DNA from: Thozetella sp. PMI_491
Taxonomy: Eukaryota; Ascomycota; Sordariomycetes; Chaetosphaeriales; Chaetosphaeriaceae
Length of the DNA stretch: 30,683 nt
Assembly: GCA_021432635.1 (NCBI GenBank)
Contig: MU270161.1
Span: 1-30,683, forward strand
Direction: 5' to 3'
Numbering within the stretch: position 1 is the stretch's first letter; every line of letters begins with the position of its first letter. A program made the position numbers and the translations under genes. Below, in pieces: positions 1 through 10,860 of this stretch. The notes under the pieces were generated by a model. The model saw only the letters and a program-made list of their open reading frames with translations, ran no database searches and was not told the origin of the DNA.

Positions 1-1179
1 ATTTTACCTCCCTAGCTAGTATCTCTAGCTTTTACAAATATATATAACTAACTAAAAAAGAGGCTCTTAAAGCTATTTAAAGCATTATAAAGGTATATAA
101 ATATAGTGTTATAACCCTTTGTTTAAAGTAAGGTAAGTATATCCTTAAGTATATCTATAAAAAGCCTTATTTATTTAATGATAATAAGAAGAATAACAGT
201 AAGAATAGCTTTTATAATAAGGGCTAGACTTAAGATAATAATATGCCTTGCTTTTAGTCTACTTATATAATCTATTATAAAAAGATAGGTCTTTAATAGT
301 TTATTATTTAAGAGATTAATATTAGGGTAATAATATCTTAACCTAGTATAAACTTATATATCTTTAAGATACTTATAGCTATTAGTTACTCTTTAAAATA
401 GACTAACTACTAGTTAATTATTATTAAAAGTAAATAATAATAATACTTAATAAGATTATTAATATTAATATAATACTATAGTATTAAGTCCTTAGGAGGG
501 GTTACTAGTATAAATAAGGAGTTAGGAAAACAGGCAACTATATTTCTCAACTATAGTTATACTATTTAACTAACACTTATAAGAGGGAAATTCTCTTATA
601 GTATAACACACTTAGCTAATCTACTTATAAAGCCAGCTTAGAATACTATTAGATTAGGCACAGAATACCCCTAGTTTCCACTTATAATATAGTAGTTGCT
701 TAAACTATAATTACATCTTATTATAATTATCTCCCTCCCCTAATAACTAGCCCTTTAACTAATAGTTTAACAGCTATATAATAGTATTATTTAGCTAGTA
801 TACTCTACGTATAGATTAGCCCTACTCCTAATTTTTCGCCTAGAGGCTAAAGCCCCACTTCTAGTATTACCCTAGCAGATTTATTATTATAATAAATATT
901 GCCTTATTATATAGGTTTAAGGATTTTTCCTTTCTTCTTTTCCCTAGACCCTATTCTTTTATAATCTTAATCTAATTATATTTAGTCTACCCCCTGTTTT
1001 AAATTCTTTTTAAACTAAACTTTTATATCTTTAATCCCTACCTCTACTAAGCTTTCTTTTTATTACTAGTAGTTTATCTATAATATTGTTTAAGTATATT
1101 CTCCTTATACTAAAGATATATACTTATCTTACTAGCCTAAATCTATAGGTTATATATAATATTATATGTTTTTATTGTT
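1..1179. other. Degraded AT-rich repeat DNA, unassigned
   Basis: No gene can be assigned here. The part at about 480-960 keeps more C and G than its surroundings (for example around 830-850, and isolated TpG and CpA), so it is less saturated with RIP-type mutation. Minus-strand frames give stretches that look coding if TAA/TAG are ignored, but the frame followed at 1180-1967 becomes unconvincing near 1180 and no domain is recognised. It may be the downstream continuation of the split minus-strand relic or a separate repeat. Confidence 0.4.
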
Positions 1180-1967
1180 TTACTAAATAAATATATAAAA
1201 CAGGCTTATATAAGATTAACTAAGAGACACTCCTAGCTTATATCTTCTCTTACTTAGGTTTTAAGTCTTATAATTCTTATAATAATAATAAATAAGTTTA
1301 TAAGTAAGTAAGGGGATTTATAACCTTTTTAAGTCTATTTTACTAATAGTTTTTAAATACTTATAAGTATAATTAGAGACTAAAAGTATATCTAGGCTTA
1401 GGCTAATATAGTCCTTAATATTTACAGCTATTTTAATAATAGTTTCCCTATACTTTAAGATAATATTATATAAGCTATACTTATTATACTTATTAACTCT
1501 TTTATTATAACTATTAAGGCTTATTATCTTAAGTACTAGCTTATTAGCTTAAAGAAAAACACTATTATAGATAATCCTTTAGTGTTTTAATAGTAATTTA
1601 CTTACTAATATAGATATTAGTAAGAGGAGGTTAAGCCTTATTAGTCTTCTATATAGACTTAAAATAGTCTTTATTATACTCTAGTAATATTTATATTATA
1701 GCTTTATAGGGCTTATAAATATATATCTGACTAAAGGTTATATAAAGAGTAAAATAGATTAGGCACAGGAAAAGTAAGTTTTATTTAATGCTTTATGCTA
1801 TTTTACAGTATAAAAGCACAGGGGCTAGACTAGGGGTATCTACTTTTATAAAACGATTAAAAACCCTATTAAATTTTATGCCTAAGTATAGGCAGTAGTA
1901 AAATCTATATGTAAAGTATATATTTCTCTTAAGATAATATGTAAAAGCATGTACTTGTCTAGCTCCT
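1180..1967 (-). pseudogene. Unidentified minus-strand coding relic, downstream half
   Basis: This is the 3' half of a long degraded frame whose 5' half lies at 9646-10860; element 1 separates them. Read on the minus strand from 1967, one frame runs about 260 codons in which the interruptions are TAA or TAG, as expected where Gln, Trp or Arg codons have been hit by RIP. At the junction the two halves join through one CTCCT copy and read LAKEELDKYM with no shift. The deduced protein is rich in Lys, Leu and Ile with helical stretches; I recognise no family. It could be an old transposon protein or a host gene caught in the repeat block. The frame is judged real from its length and the in-frame junction, not from homology. 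Confidence 0.5.
1963..1967. repeat. Target-site duplication CTCCT, left copy (element 1)
   Basis: The 5 bases CTCCT directly before the first base of the 5' LTR recur at 9646-9650 directly after the last base of the 3' LTR. A 5-bp duplication is what Ty3/Gypsy integrases make. It fixes both element ends. Confidence 0.95.
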
Positions 1968-2099
1968 TGTTACGATTAAGACATCAGCCACCTCCACCCA
2001 ACCGTTAACAAGGCCTAGCGCTTAGATCTAGCGGTCAAACACGGCAAAACTCCTGGTGGATGCCTCAGGCACCCACACAGGTGTTCTACCAATCAAGAG

Positions 2100-2160
2100 G
2101 TGATCGCAAGACTTGACAGCGATCACTATAAGCACGATCAAAGCAACCGCTAGCGATCAC
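2100..2160 (+). promoter_or_regulatory. Three copies of an octamer in the LTR U3 region
   Basis: GTGATCGC at 2100-2107, and its reverse complement GCGATCAC at 2119-2126 and 2153-2160, lie within 61 bp upstream of the TATA-like box. Repeated short elements in both orientations in U3 are typical of enhancer or transcription-factor sites. They are visible only because this LTR escaped most mutation: at least two of the three are altered in the 3' LTR. Function is inferred from position only. Confidence 0.4.
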
Positions 2161-2184
2161 GACAATCCGTGAAGAGCAACCTAG

Positions 2185-2193
2185 TATATAAAA
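2185..2193 (+). promoter_or_regulatory. TATA-like box in LTR
   Basis: TATATAAAA, about 190 bp before the LTR end. The matching TATATAAG is found at the same place in the 3' LTR (9446-9453) and in both element 2 LTRs (12082-12089 and 19342-19349), so it is shared by both subfamilies despite heavy mutation. It is probably the core promoter of the retrotransposon. Confidence 0.5.
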
Positions 2194-2469
2194 CCCTAGT
2201 CTCTACCTAGATAGATTAGTTAGCCTTTGCTCTTCAGTAATTAATCTATTCAAGCTACTTAGCTTATGCTTTAGATTCTACACCCCTTGTTAATTATTAC
2301 TCTACTTGTCTCTACCTTCCCTATCTTAGGAAAGAACCCCCTATGTATTAAGAATACTAACCTTAGGATCTTAGTGTTATAATATATTAATTACTCTCTT
2401 TTAAAAGATAAGACAAGTATAATTAACAACGTTCTACAGTTAATATATCTAGTAAAAACACCTTGTCTA

Positions 2470-5045
2470 CTAGTAGCTATAACTCTAATAAGTCTAGAAA
2501 AGGAAAAGATAAAGCTCTTACCTAGTATAGCTTTAACTAGGAAATAAAGGATATAAGAGAAGATAGTAGAGATAATACTAACTATACCTATAAAAAGCTT
2601 AAAAGTAACTTTAATAAAATGGCTAAAATCTTAACAGAAGTCCATGACGAAGTATGTTAAATCCCTAAACTTGTTAATAAAGTCAACCTATTATATGTTG
2701 TTACTAATGTTATTATAACTCTTATTATAAGACATAAAAAACTTAAGCTTAACCTATTATAAACCTTTAATAATACCTTTAAATAACTAAATAACTATCT
2801 CGCCTAAATAAGAGTATACTACTACTTTTATAATAGTAGCTTTTAAAACAAAGCTAAAAAGATAGTATATACTGCTTTATTTTTAAAAGGAAAAGTATTA
2901 GTATAGTTTAAATCTTATCTTATAAAGTTCTTTAAAAAAGGATTTACCCCTGTACTATAACCTAAAACCTAGAATATATTTGCCTCTTATAGTAGATATA
3001 AGCATACCTTAAGATCCCTATTTTAAAAACCTAATAAGAAACACTAATAAGAACAAGACTTATACTAACTTAAATAGAAAGGATTAACAGTCTAGTATAT
3101 AATAGACTTTTAATAACTCTACTTACTTCTTAATTATATAGATAAAACTAAGAAATTCCTATTTTACTAAGGACTTAAAAGTAAAGTTAAAGATAAAATC
3201 TCTAAGCTTAAAACCTTAGAAGATTTCCTATTATATATTAAAATAGTAACTTATATTAATAACTAACTATATAAATAAAGGATAGAAAAATAATAGTAAG
3301 AACTAAGACAATAAGTAAATACTAAAAAGCTATAATAAAATAACTAGTTTAAACACTCTACTAATTAACACTAGAAAACTATAATATATAAGACTTATAT
3401 TAAACCTATAGACTTAAATATAGCTTAATAAAAGCTTAAACAAGATCCTAAAGATATTAAGTGCTATAACTACTAGAAAAAGAGACACTATATAAATAAC
3501 TATAGACAACCTAAGAAAATCAGCTAGAAGCTAGTACTAGAAAAACAGTCTACTAACCTAATATAATATAAACTAACTTAGACCTTAAATATAGTTATAT
3601 AATATAACCCAGCCTATAATACTATAGACCTTAATAATACCTATATTATAACACTAATAAAAGGACTATCTTTAGACTAATATATAGCCTTAAATAAACT
3701 AGTAACTAGAAAAGCTATATTATACCTTAAAATAATAACTAAAGCTAATTCCCTACTACTATTAGCTAAAAATAATATAATATTAATTATATAAGAATTA
3801 AAACCTATTATATATTATAAATAAGATAAACTATATAAAATAAACAGAGTTAAAGCCTGTCTAAAATATTAAAGTAAAAAAGTCTATTATATTAAAAACT
3901 AAGGAGATATAATAATATATACCTATTATAAGAAATACTTATCCCTTTATATACTACTACCCCTAAAGTATATAAAAAATTAAGACAATAAGCCTAACTA
4001 TTAGCTATAAAAATCATATAATAACTACTTTAAAAATAAAAAGAAATACTAGTTTATAAGCCTAAATAACCTTAGATATAATATATATATTAAAGATAAT
4101 ACCTTATATATAAAATAAAAACCTATTAATATATAATAACTAGGAAAACTCTTATAACTAGATATTTTAACACTAATATCTAAACAACTAGATTACTTTA
4201 AATAATACCTTATAATAATATATTATAACAATAAAAAAGTCTAGAAAACTTAGTTAGATAACTCCCTTATTAAGACTTATATCTATAAAGATAATAATAA
4301 ACAACTTACCTTTTATATACTTAGGCAATAAAAAAAAGAATTTAACAGCCTATTAAAAATTAAAGAAGAACTAATAAAGAAATTATATAATACACTTTTA
4401 TTTATAGTTTAAGAATATTTATGAATTAAACTTAATTTAATCCTAAAAGGGAAATATACCTTATTCCTTATAAATAAAGTCTTATACTATAACTTATTAA
4501 AAAATAACTAATAATTAAATTATTAAGATAACCCTTAAATAAGTCCTTAATATAAATACTATAAAGAAATTGCTTAGATATAATATATTATACTATATAA
4601 AATATATACTATAAATAAATTAAAGTATAATTTCTTCCTTATTAAGTATAGAATATAATAAATTAATAACCCCTACCTATAGAAAGAAATAAAGTATTAG
4701 GAAATAAAGGACTAATATAATAAATAGGCTATCTTTAGGCTAAACCTATAATTCCTAATATATTATAAGAATAAGCTAAACATAATATAATATACTTTTA
4801 TAATATACTTATATCACTATATAGAAAAAACTATATAATAACACTAAGGAAAAGCATAAAAATATACTTTTATAAGAGGAGACCCTATTAGTTTATAAAT
4901 AACTAAAGAATAAATTAAAGCTATAAAATATATATAAGAATAATTTATTAATATAAGACTTAAGCTCTAGCTTAAAAACCCTATATAATATAAACTATAA
5001 CCTATAGATAAAAGCTAATATTTATAGCTAACCCTAAGATAAAAC
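2470..5045 (+). pseudogene. gag: gag of element 1, with very long C-terminal extension
   Basis: Structural (capsid/nucleocapsid) protein gene of the retrotransposon. One frame can be followed from about 2470 to about 5040 through many TAA/TAG codons. It contains a Gag core near 2780-3290 with the segment LFLKGKVL followed by a mutated Trp, resembling the usual 'FL.G.A..WF..YL' of Ty3/Gypsy Gag. A CCHC zinc knuckle begins at 3462: the first Cys (TGC) survives, while later Cys codons are now TAC/TAT. After the knuckle the same frame continues about 520 codons (checked at 3849, 4191, 4815 and 4881), unusual because protease normally follows closely. I recognise no domain in the extension. Pol lies in the -1 frame relative to gag. 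The initiation codon cannot be fixed. Confidence 0.8.
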
Positions 5046-5062
5046 TAGATAAAAAATAATAA

Positions 5063-8000
5063 ATATTACTTATAAAGAGTTAATAAAATAATCTAGAAAT
5101 AAAGACTCTTATAATAACTACTAGCCTAAACTTAAGATTACTTACTTATATTTTTATTATTAATAATTAATATAATATTACTATAATAATTAATAATAGA
5201 TCTTAAGGAAACTATATATTACCCTAAGTTATTAACTAGTTATAATTACCTTAGAAAAGAAAAGAATTTATATATCACTTATATATTATAAAAGGAGAAC
5301 TAGCTTAGTATAAAAAGAGAGATATTATAATAAAAACTATATCCCTTTTAATATTAGCTTATAGTATATATAATAAAAAAATAACCTTTAATATTATAGA
5401 AATTAAACTATACCACTTAATTTTAGAGATACTATAATTATAAAAAAATAACCTAAGAATTAACTAGACAACTAGTTAAATATTCTTTAGACTAATGCCT
5501 AAGGAATATACCTAACTAATCTTAGAAAAAGAAACTAAAGATATTTAAAAAGACTTAGCCTTTAGAGTAACTTATAAGAGATTTTTAAGCAAGCCTATAA
5601 AAAAGACCTTTAAAATATTAATAATTATTAAAGTATTTATAATAGAAACCTTAAATAAGATACTAAGAGAATATTAAAAGTATAATAAACTATTTAAAGG
5701 AATATTAGATATAAAATTACTAAAGTATAATTAGTTTAACTATTATATACTAATTAAACTAAGAGAATAACCTAAACTATATAAGATCTATAGATTAAAT
5801 AAGGAGAAACTTATAGCCCTATAATAATACCTTAATAAAAACCTAGAGAAAGGATATATATAACTGTTAAATTTATTAATAAGATATTTAATCTTATTTA
5901 TACTAAAGAAAAGTAAGGATAATACTAGGAAATAAAGACTATATATTAACTACTAATAACTTAATAGTATTACTATCCCTAATAAAGGACTACTACCCTT
6001 AATATTTAAACTATAAGACTAACTAATAAAAGCTATAATAATAACACACTTTAATTTAAAAGGAGCTTATAACCTTATCTAAATAGTAAAAGAAGAAAAA
6101 TAGAAAACAATAATTAAAACTAAGTATAAACACTATAAGTACCTAATTATACCTTTTAAACTATAAAATGCCCTAGTAATATTCTAAGCTATAATTAATT
6201 ATATTTTATAACCCTATATTAATAGATTCTATATTATCTACTTAAATAATATCTTTATCTACTTTAAAAATAAAACTAAATATAAATAATATATTTATAT
6301 TATACTATAAGCTTTAAAAAACACTAAACTCCTAATAAAACTAGAGAAGAGTAAGTTTTACACTAAAAAAACTATCTTCCTAAGATTTAAAATTACCCCT
6401 AGATTTATTAAAATAAACCCTAAGAAAGTAGTAGTAATATAAGATTAGTTACCACTAGAAATAGTAAAAGAAGTATAAGCTTTCCTTAGATTTATTAATT
6501 ACTACTGCTGCTTTATAAAAAACTATAGTAAGCTTGCCTTATTACTTATAAAGCTTACTTATAAGAAGACTAAGTTTAAATAGACTAATTAAGTTAGTAA
6601 AGCTTTTAAAGCTATTAAGTTATAGATCTTAAACAAACCTATACTTATACTTTTAGACCTAGTAAAACTATATAAAGTTAAAATTAACTCCTTAGACTTT
6701 ATAATAAGAGGATAGCTTAGACAATGTGATAAGAAAGGACTATTATACCTAGTTACCTTCTTCTTAAAAAAACTTAAAGGAGTAGAAATTAACTACTAAA
6801 TATATAATAAAGAACTAATAGCTATTATTAAAGCCCTTAAAAAATAAAAGATTTACCTTTATAAAGTATAATACTAAGTTACTATCTATATAAACTATAA
6901 AAACCTTACCTACTTTATAACTAATAAGGAACTTAATAAATACTAAATTAAATAGACTAAATTTCTCTCTAAATTTAATTTTAAAATCATATATAAAAAG
7001 GGACTAGAAAATACTAGGGTAGATACCCTTAGCTAAAGAAAAGACTATATATAAGAACTAGAACTATATATATAAAATATCCTAATAGTCTTAAAAGATA
7101 AAAGCCTAGGCTAGGCTTTCTAAGAGCTAAACACTACCTTTTAAGTTCTCTTAAACCCTAACTAGACTAATAAGATCAAGGAAGTCTCTAATAACTAAGA
7201 CTTTATAGACTTTATATAAAATAGCCTTAATAAGAATATAAAAAAGAAAAATAAAGTCTATTAATTCCATGGGAAAATCTATATCCTAGACACCTTATAA
7301 TAAAAGTTAGTAAAAGAAATATATAAAATCCTTTCCTATAGATATTAAGGAGTTACTAAAACCTTAAAATAACTATACTATACTTATAACTTTCCTAAAG
7401 CTAAAAGAATTATAAAAGAAGTAATTAAAAAATATAATAAATATAATAAAAGCAAGGTAAATCAGTATAAAATCTATAAAAAACTATAACCCCTCCCAAT
7501 CCTTAAAAAGTTATAGAGCTTAGTCTCTTTAGACTTTATTATAAAACTACTACTCTTAAAGAAACCCTTAACTAGAGTATCTTTTAATAATATCTTAATA
7601 ATTACTGATAGGCTTATTAAATATAACTACTTTATCCTATATAAAAAAGCTAGTAATACTAAAGAACTAGCCTATATATTTATAAAAAATATTATTATAA
7701 ACTACAGACTATTAAACAAGCTAATTAGTAATAAAGATAAGTTATTTACCTTAAACTTTTAAAAAGCTTTTATAGCTTAACTTAGAACTAAACACTAACT
7801 ATTAACAGCCTACTACCTCTAATCTAATAGATAAATAAAAAGACTTAACTAGACTATAAAATAATATCTATACTATTATATTAACTATAAATAAAATAAT
7901 TAGATATAATTACTACTAATCACCTAGTTTACCTATAATAATACTAGGTAAGAATTAACTAAAGTATCCCTATTCTTTACTAATTATAACTTTAAACTAA

Positions 8001-8544
8001 AAGTTTATTAAACCCCTCTTGACTTAAAAGAAAACCCTAGAGTAAGATTAAAAGTTAAAGAACTAAAGACCTTATATAAACTTATAAGGAAAAAACTTAA
8101 GTTTATCTATAATAAAATAAATAAGTATACCAACTAGAAAAGGTTAAAAGGACTAACCTTTTAAAAGAAAGATAAGGTTTATCTCTTATAAAGAAATATT
8201 AAAATAATATAACTAAGTAATAAATTAGATTTTAAAAAATTAAGACTATTTTAAATTAAAAAATAAACTAGTAAAGTCACTTATAAGTTAAAACTACTTA
8301 TAATAATATAGATATACCTAACTTTTTATATCTTACTACTTAAATTAACACTAAAAAACACTAGACTAAACAAATATATAAAAGTTAATAAATAATTAAA
8401 ATATAAAGTTAAGAATATTATTAACTCTTATAATATTAAAAATAGATTAAAGTACTTAGTTAAATAAATAAGATATAACACTAGTAAAAACATATAAAAA
8501 CCTAGTAAACACCTAGAAAACTTATAAAAGCTTATTTAATAGTT
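5063..8544 (+). pseudogene. pol: pol of element 1: PR-RT-RNase H-IN-chromodomain
   Basis: A single frame holds all pol domains. Protease: the active-site region at 5189-5215 reads I-N-N-R-S-stop-G-N-Y-I, a mutated 'IDSGATGNYI'-type motif, and the typical retropepsin end 'YHLIL..' plus '..NNLRIN' follows near 5410-5465. Reverse transcriptase spans about 5700-6470, with the catalytic YxDD box at 6239-6250 now reading Y-L-N-N. RNase H lies at about 6620-7060. Integrase covers about 7260-8250, with the first catalytic Asp of DDE kept at 7532-7534. The chromodomain at 8396-8544 contains YLVK followed by a lost Trp, and KPSKHLENL. The chromodomain would direct insertion to marked chromatin. Many RIP stops inactivate it; no indel was found from protease to chromodomain. 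Confidence 0.92.
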
Positions 8545-8559
8545 TTACCGTTAGAACTT

Positions 8560-9146
8560 TAACCGCCTAGTGCTAAACTAAAGTCTAGTAATAAGAAAGG
8601 GTTTAATAATATATAACTATAAAGGTTGTTCTAGTTAAAAATAAACGCCTTATTAGCCTAACCCTTGCTTAAAATAAGATAACCTAAAGCTTATACCTTT
8701 AAAACTTATATAGCCTTTTCTTTCTCTATATATTCTAGTTCCTCTATATTATTAATCTCCTATAACACTATATATATTATCTTTTTAAACTATAGTTTCT
8801 TTTATTTTTAAAGATAAAAGACCTTCTCCTCTGCCTTTATAAGCTTATCCTCTAGTTTTAAGTGTTAAGAAGCAATATTCTAAAGCTAAGAAGGTGTTAC
8901 GCCTAGTATATTACATTTCTAACACTTATACTAAATATATTCTATATAACGAGAAGAATCAATCTCTAATATATTATAAGAGTAAAAACCCTTAGCCTTA
9001 TATATTAAGTAAGACTTTATTATTACTAGGGTTAGAAAAGTAAGGATAATAGCTAAAAGGTTATAATTATAAAGGGTAAATAAAGCTAGAAAAGTTCGTT
9101 TTAAAATACCTAACAGCATTATATCAGCTAAAAGAAAGAGTAACTA
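8560..9146 (-). pseudogene. Antisense accessory ORF of element 1 (Cys-pair plus coiled-coil protein)
   Basis: Between chromodomain and polypurine tract the minus strand has a frame of about 195 codons with RIP-type stops. Its first part is still open: 62 codons from an ATG at 9119-9117 to TAG at 8933-8931, a hydrophobic-looking stretch whose bias may come from Ser/Pro/Thr/Ala codons losing C and G. The frame continues past the stop without a shift into Y-K-C-stop-K-C-N, suggesting CxxC pairs. A long charged coiled coil follows (HLKLEDKLIKAEEKVFYL, then NNIEELEYIEKEKA). As far as I remember, proteins with Cys pairs, a Glu/Lys/Arg-rich coil and a short acidic tail are frequent in fungal repeat regions, but I cannot name the family. 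Element 2 has a counterpart at the same place. Function unknown; a nucleic-acid-binding accessory protein is a guess. Confidence 0.55.
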
Positions 9147-9213
9147 AGAACAAGGAAATCCCCACCTACTAGCAGCAGATAGCCTACTTATAAATCGCTA
9201 CAAATATTAACCT

Positions 9214-9224
9214 AAAAGAGAGAG
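9214..9224 (+). other. Polypurine tract of element 1
   Basis: AAAAGAGAGAG ending four bases before the 3' LTR. The identical tract occurs at the corresponding place in element 2 (19098-19108), although surrounding 3' sequence differs. It is the expected plus-strand DNA primer of reverse transcription. Confidence 0.8.
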
Positions 9225-9228
9225 CTTA

Positions 9229-9645
9229 TATTATAATTAAGACATCAGCCACCTCTACCCAACTATTAACAAGGCCTAACGCTTAAACCTAACAATTAAA
9301 CACAGCAGAACTCCTAATAGATACCTTAAGCACCCACACAAGTATTCTACTAATCAAGAGGTGATTATAAGACTCAACAGCAATCACTATAAGCATAATT
9401 AAAGCAACCACTAACAATCACAATAATCTATAAAGAGCAACCTAATATATAAGACCCCAGTCTCTACCTAGATAGATCAATTAGCCTTTACTCTTTAGTA
9501 ATTAATCTATTCAAGCTACCTAACTTACGCTTTAAATTCTATACCCCTTATTAATTATTACTCTACTTATCTCTATCTTCCCTACCTTAGGAAAGAACCC
9601 CCTACATATTAAGAATACTAACCTTAGGATCTTAGTGTTATAACA
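9229..9645 (+). repeat. 3' LTR of element 1
   Basis: 417 bp, the same length as the 5' LTR and aligned to it without gaps. It begins TATTATA where the 5' LTR has TGTTACG, and ends TATAACA. The differences from the 5' LTR are transitions, G to A and C to T, with most CpG lost, so they reflect RIP and not age. Several CpA dinucleotides persist (for example 9242-9250), showing that this LTR is not fully saturated. Confidence 0.93.
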
Positions 9646-9650
9646 CTCCT
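9646..9650. repeat. Target-site duplication CTCCT, right copy (element 1)
   Basis: Exact repeat of 1963-1967, immediately after the terminal TAACA of the 3' LTR. Confidence 0.95.
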
Positions 9651-10860
9651 CTTTAGCTAATACCTCCTTAGTGTTTTTAATAGCCTTTTTAGCTAGTTTA
9701 TAGGCTTTTTTATAGGCTTAATATAGTTAATTAGCTATAGTTTTAATACTTAAGTATAATCTAGTTATCTTATCCTTTATCTTACTAGTATAACAAGTAA
9801 AAACTACCTTTATAAAGGTATATATAGTACTTTTTACTATAATAAGTATTTTAGGGTAGTTATAATTACTAGTTAAACACTTAATATAACTATCCTTATA
9901 TAAATCTAGTTATTATATTAATATCTCCTGTAAAACTCTATATTAAAGTGTAAAATAACTATATTAAAAGAGCTGCTTATTAGGGTTTAATATATAATAA
10001 ACTATCTTATTATAGTTAATACAGCTAATATAAATAATTTAAAAAATATTATTTTATATACTAATTAGCTTATACTAATATTAAACTAGTATTAAATATA
10101 AAATAATAAATATATAAGTAAATAAGGATTAACTTATCTTTTACTTAGCTATAAAAGCCTTCTCTTCTTAAAGAGGATCTTAAAAAAAGTTAGTATAAAT
10201 ATAAAATTAACTAGATAGAAAATACTTAGGAGTTAAATTAACCTATAGATTATTAATAGGGTTAAAACCCTAGTAAGAGTAGTAGATAGCCTTTTTATTA
10301 CCCTTATTAATATAATAAAAGGTAGTTATTATAAATAATATAATTAATAATTTTATAATATAAAATATATATAAAGAGTAACTTACTTATAATAATATAA
10401 TAATAATAATTATAGTTTTAATCTAAAAGTATAAGCTAAAAGTATTAAAACAATAAAAGCTCTTAAAATATATAGTAAAAATCACTTTTTCTTTTTAAAA
10501 AAAAAAACTTAACTTATATATAACTTAAGGAAAAAAGCTGTTTTATAAGGGCCTAGTATAGAAATATATATCTAAAGTTAGCTTAAAAGTATTTTAAAAT
10601 ATTATTATATAAATATAGATAATAACTATTTAATAATATTATTATAATATAAATAATATACTTAATAACTAAATAGCTTAAATAGCTTTAAAAATATATA
10701 GTTAACTATTATTTTACTATAAAACTACTAGTATTACCTAATCTAATACTAGTATTACTTACTTTAGCTATAAAGTAAATCTAGCCTTTAAGTAAATTAT
10801 AAATTCCCTTTATAATATATAAAATAATATATAAGAGTTATTCTTAGTCTATATCTATAG
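9646..10860 (-). pseudogene. Unidentified minus-strand coding relic, upstream half
   Basis: On the minus strand one frame can be followed from about 10860 to 9646, about 400 codons, with stops that are TAA or TAG. It then continues in frame at 1967 on the other side of element 1. The best protein-like part is 10270-9646, with segments such as LTPKYFLSS, EEKAFIAK, KDSYIKCLTSNYNYPKILI and a basic helical run (AYKKAYKLAKKAIKNTKEVL) at the element 1 border. I recognise no family. It lies downstream of, and in a different frame from, the Helitron helicase end on the same strand, so it could be a second Helitron gene, a captured gene or another element. The segment above 10560 is of low complexity and less certain. 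Confidence 0.5.

Larger units (their letters stand above)
1968..2384 (+). repeat. 5' LTR of element 1, partly spared from RIP
   Basis: 417 bp, beginning TGTTACG and ending TATAATA (TATAACA in the other LTR), so the inverted ends were TGTTA...TAACA. The first 210 bp keep 12 CpG sites and many CpA/TpG, whereas the same stretch of the 3' LTR keeps one CpG. LTR lengths are identical and the differences I found are transitions. No convincing primer-binding site can be read just downstream (from 2385), presumably because it is mutated. Confidence 0.93.
1968..9645 (+). mobile_element. Element 1: complete RIP-degraded Ty3/Gypsy chromovirus
   Basis: A full-length LTR retrotransposon of 7678 bp: 417-bp LTR, gag, pol in the order protease, reverse transcriptase, RNase H, integrase, chromodomain, then a 3' region with an antisense frame, polypurine tract and second LTR. 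PR-RT-RH-IN order and the chromodomain at the end of integrase place it among the chromoviruses of Ty3/Gypsy. The target duplication is perfect. Both coding frames carry very many TAA/TAG codons, so it cannot move by itself. Element 2 (11853-19543) is a close relative in gag-pol. Confidence 0.95.

Noticed and set aside
600..960. Transposase or host gene on the minus strand
   Set aside because: Some frames read like protein and the stretch is less mutated, but no motif of a known family could be identified and frames change.
2385..2410. tRNA primer-binding site of element 1
   Set aside because: The bases after the 5' LTR do not resemble the 3' end of any tRNA I can recall, and RIP may have altered it.
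8931..9119. 62-codon minus-strand ORF as an intact small membrane-protein gene
   Set aside because: It is the undamaged piece of a longer antisense frame inside the element 1 3' region; the frame continues past the stop into a coiled coil, and the hydrophobic composition is what RIP does to Ser/Pro/Thr/Ala codons.
10490..10508. Poly(A) run as the tail of a LINE or SINE
   Set aside because: The run is short, has no target duplication or upstream element, and lies inside the unidentified minus-strand frame.
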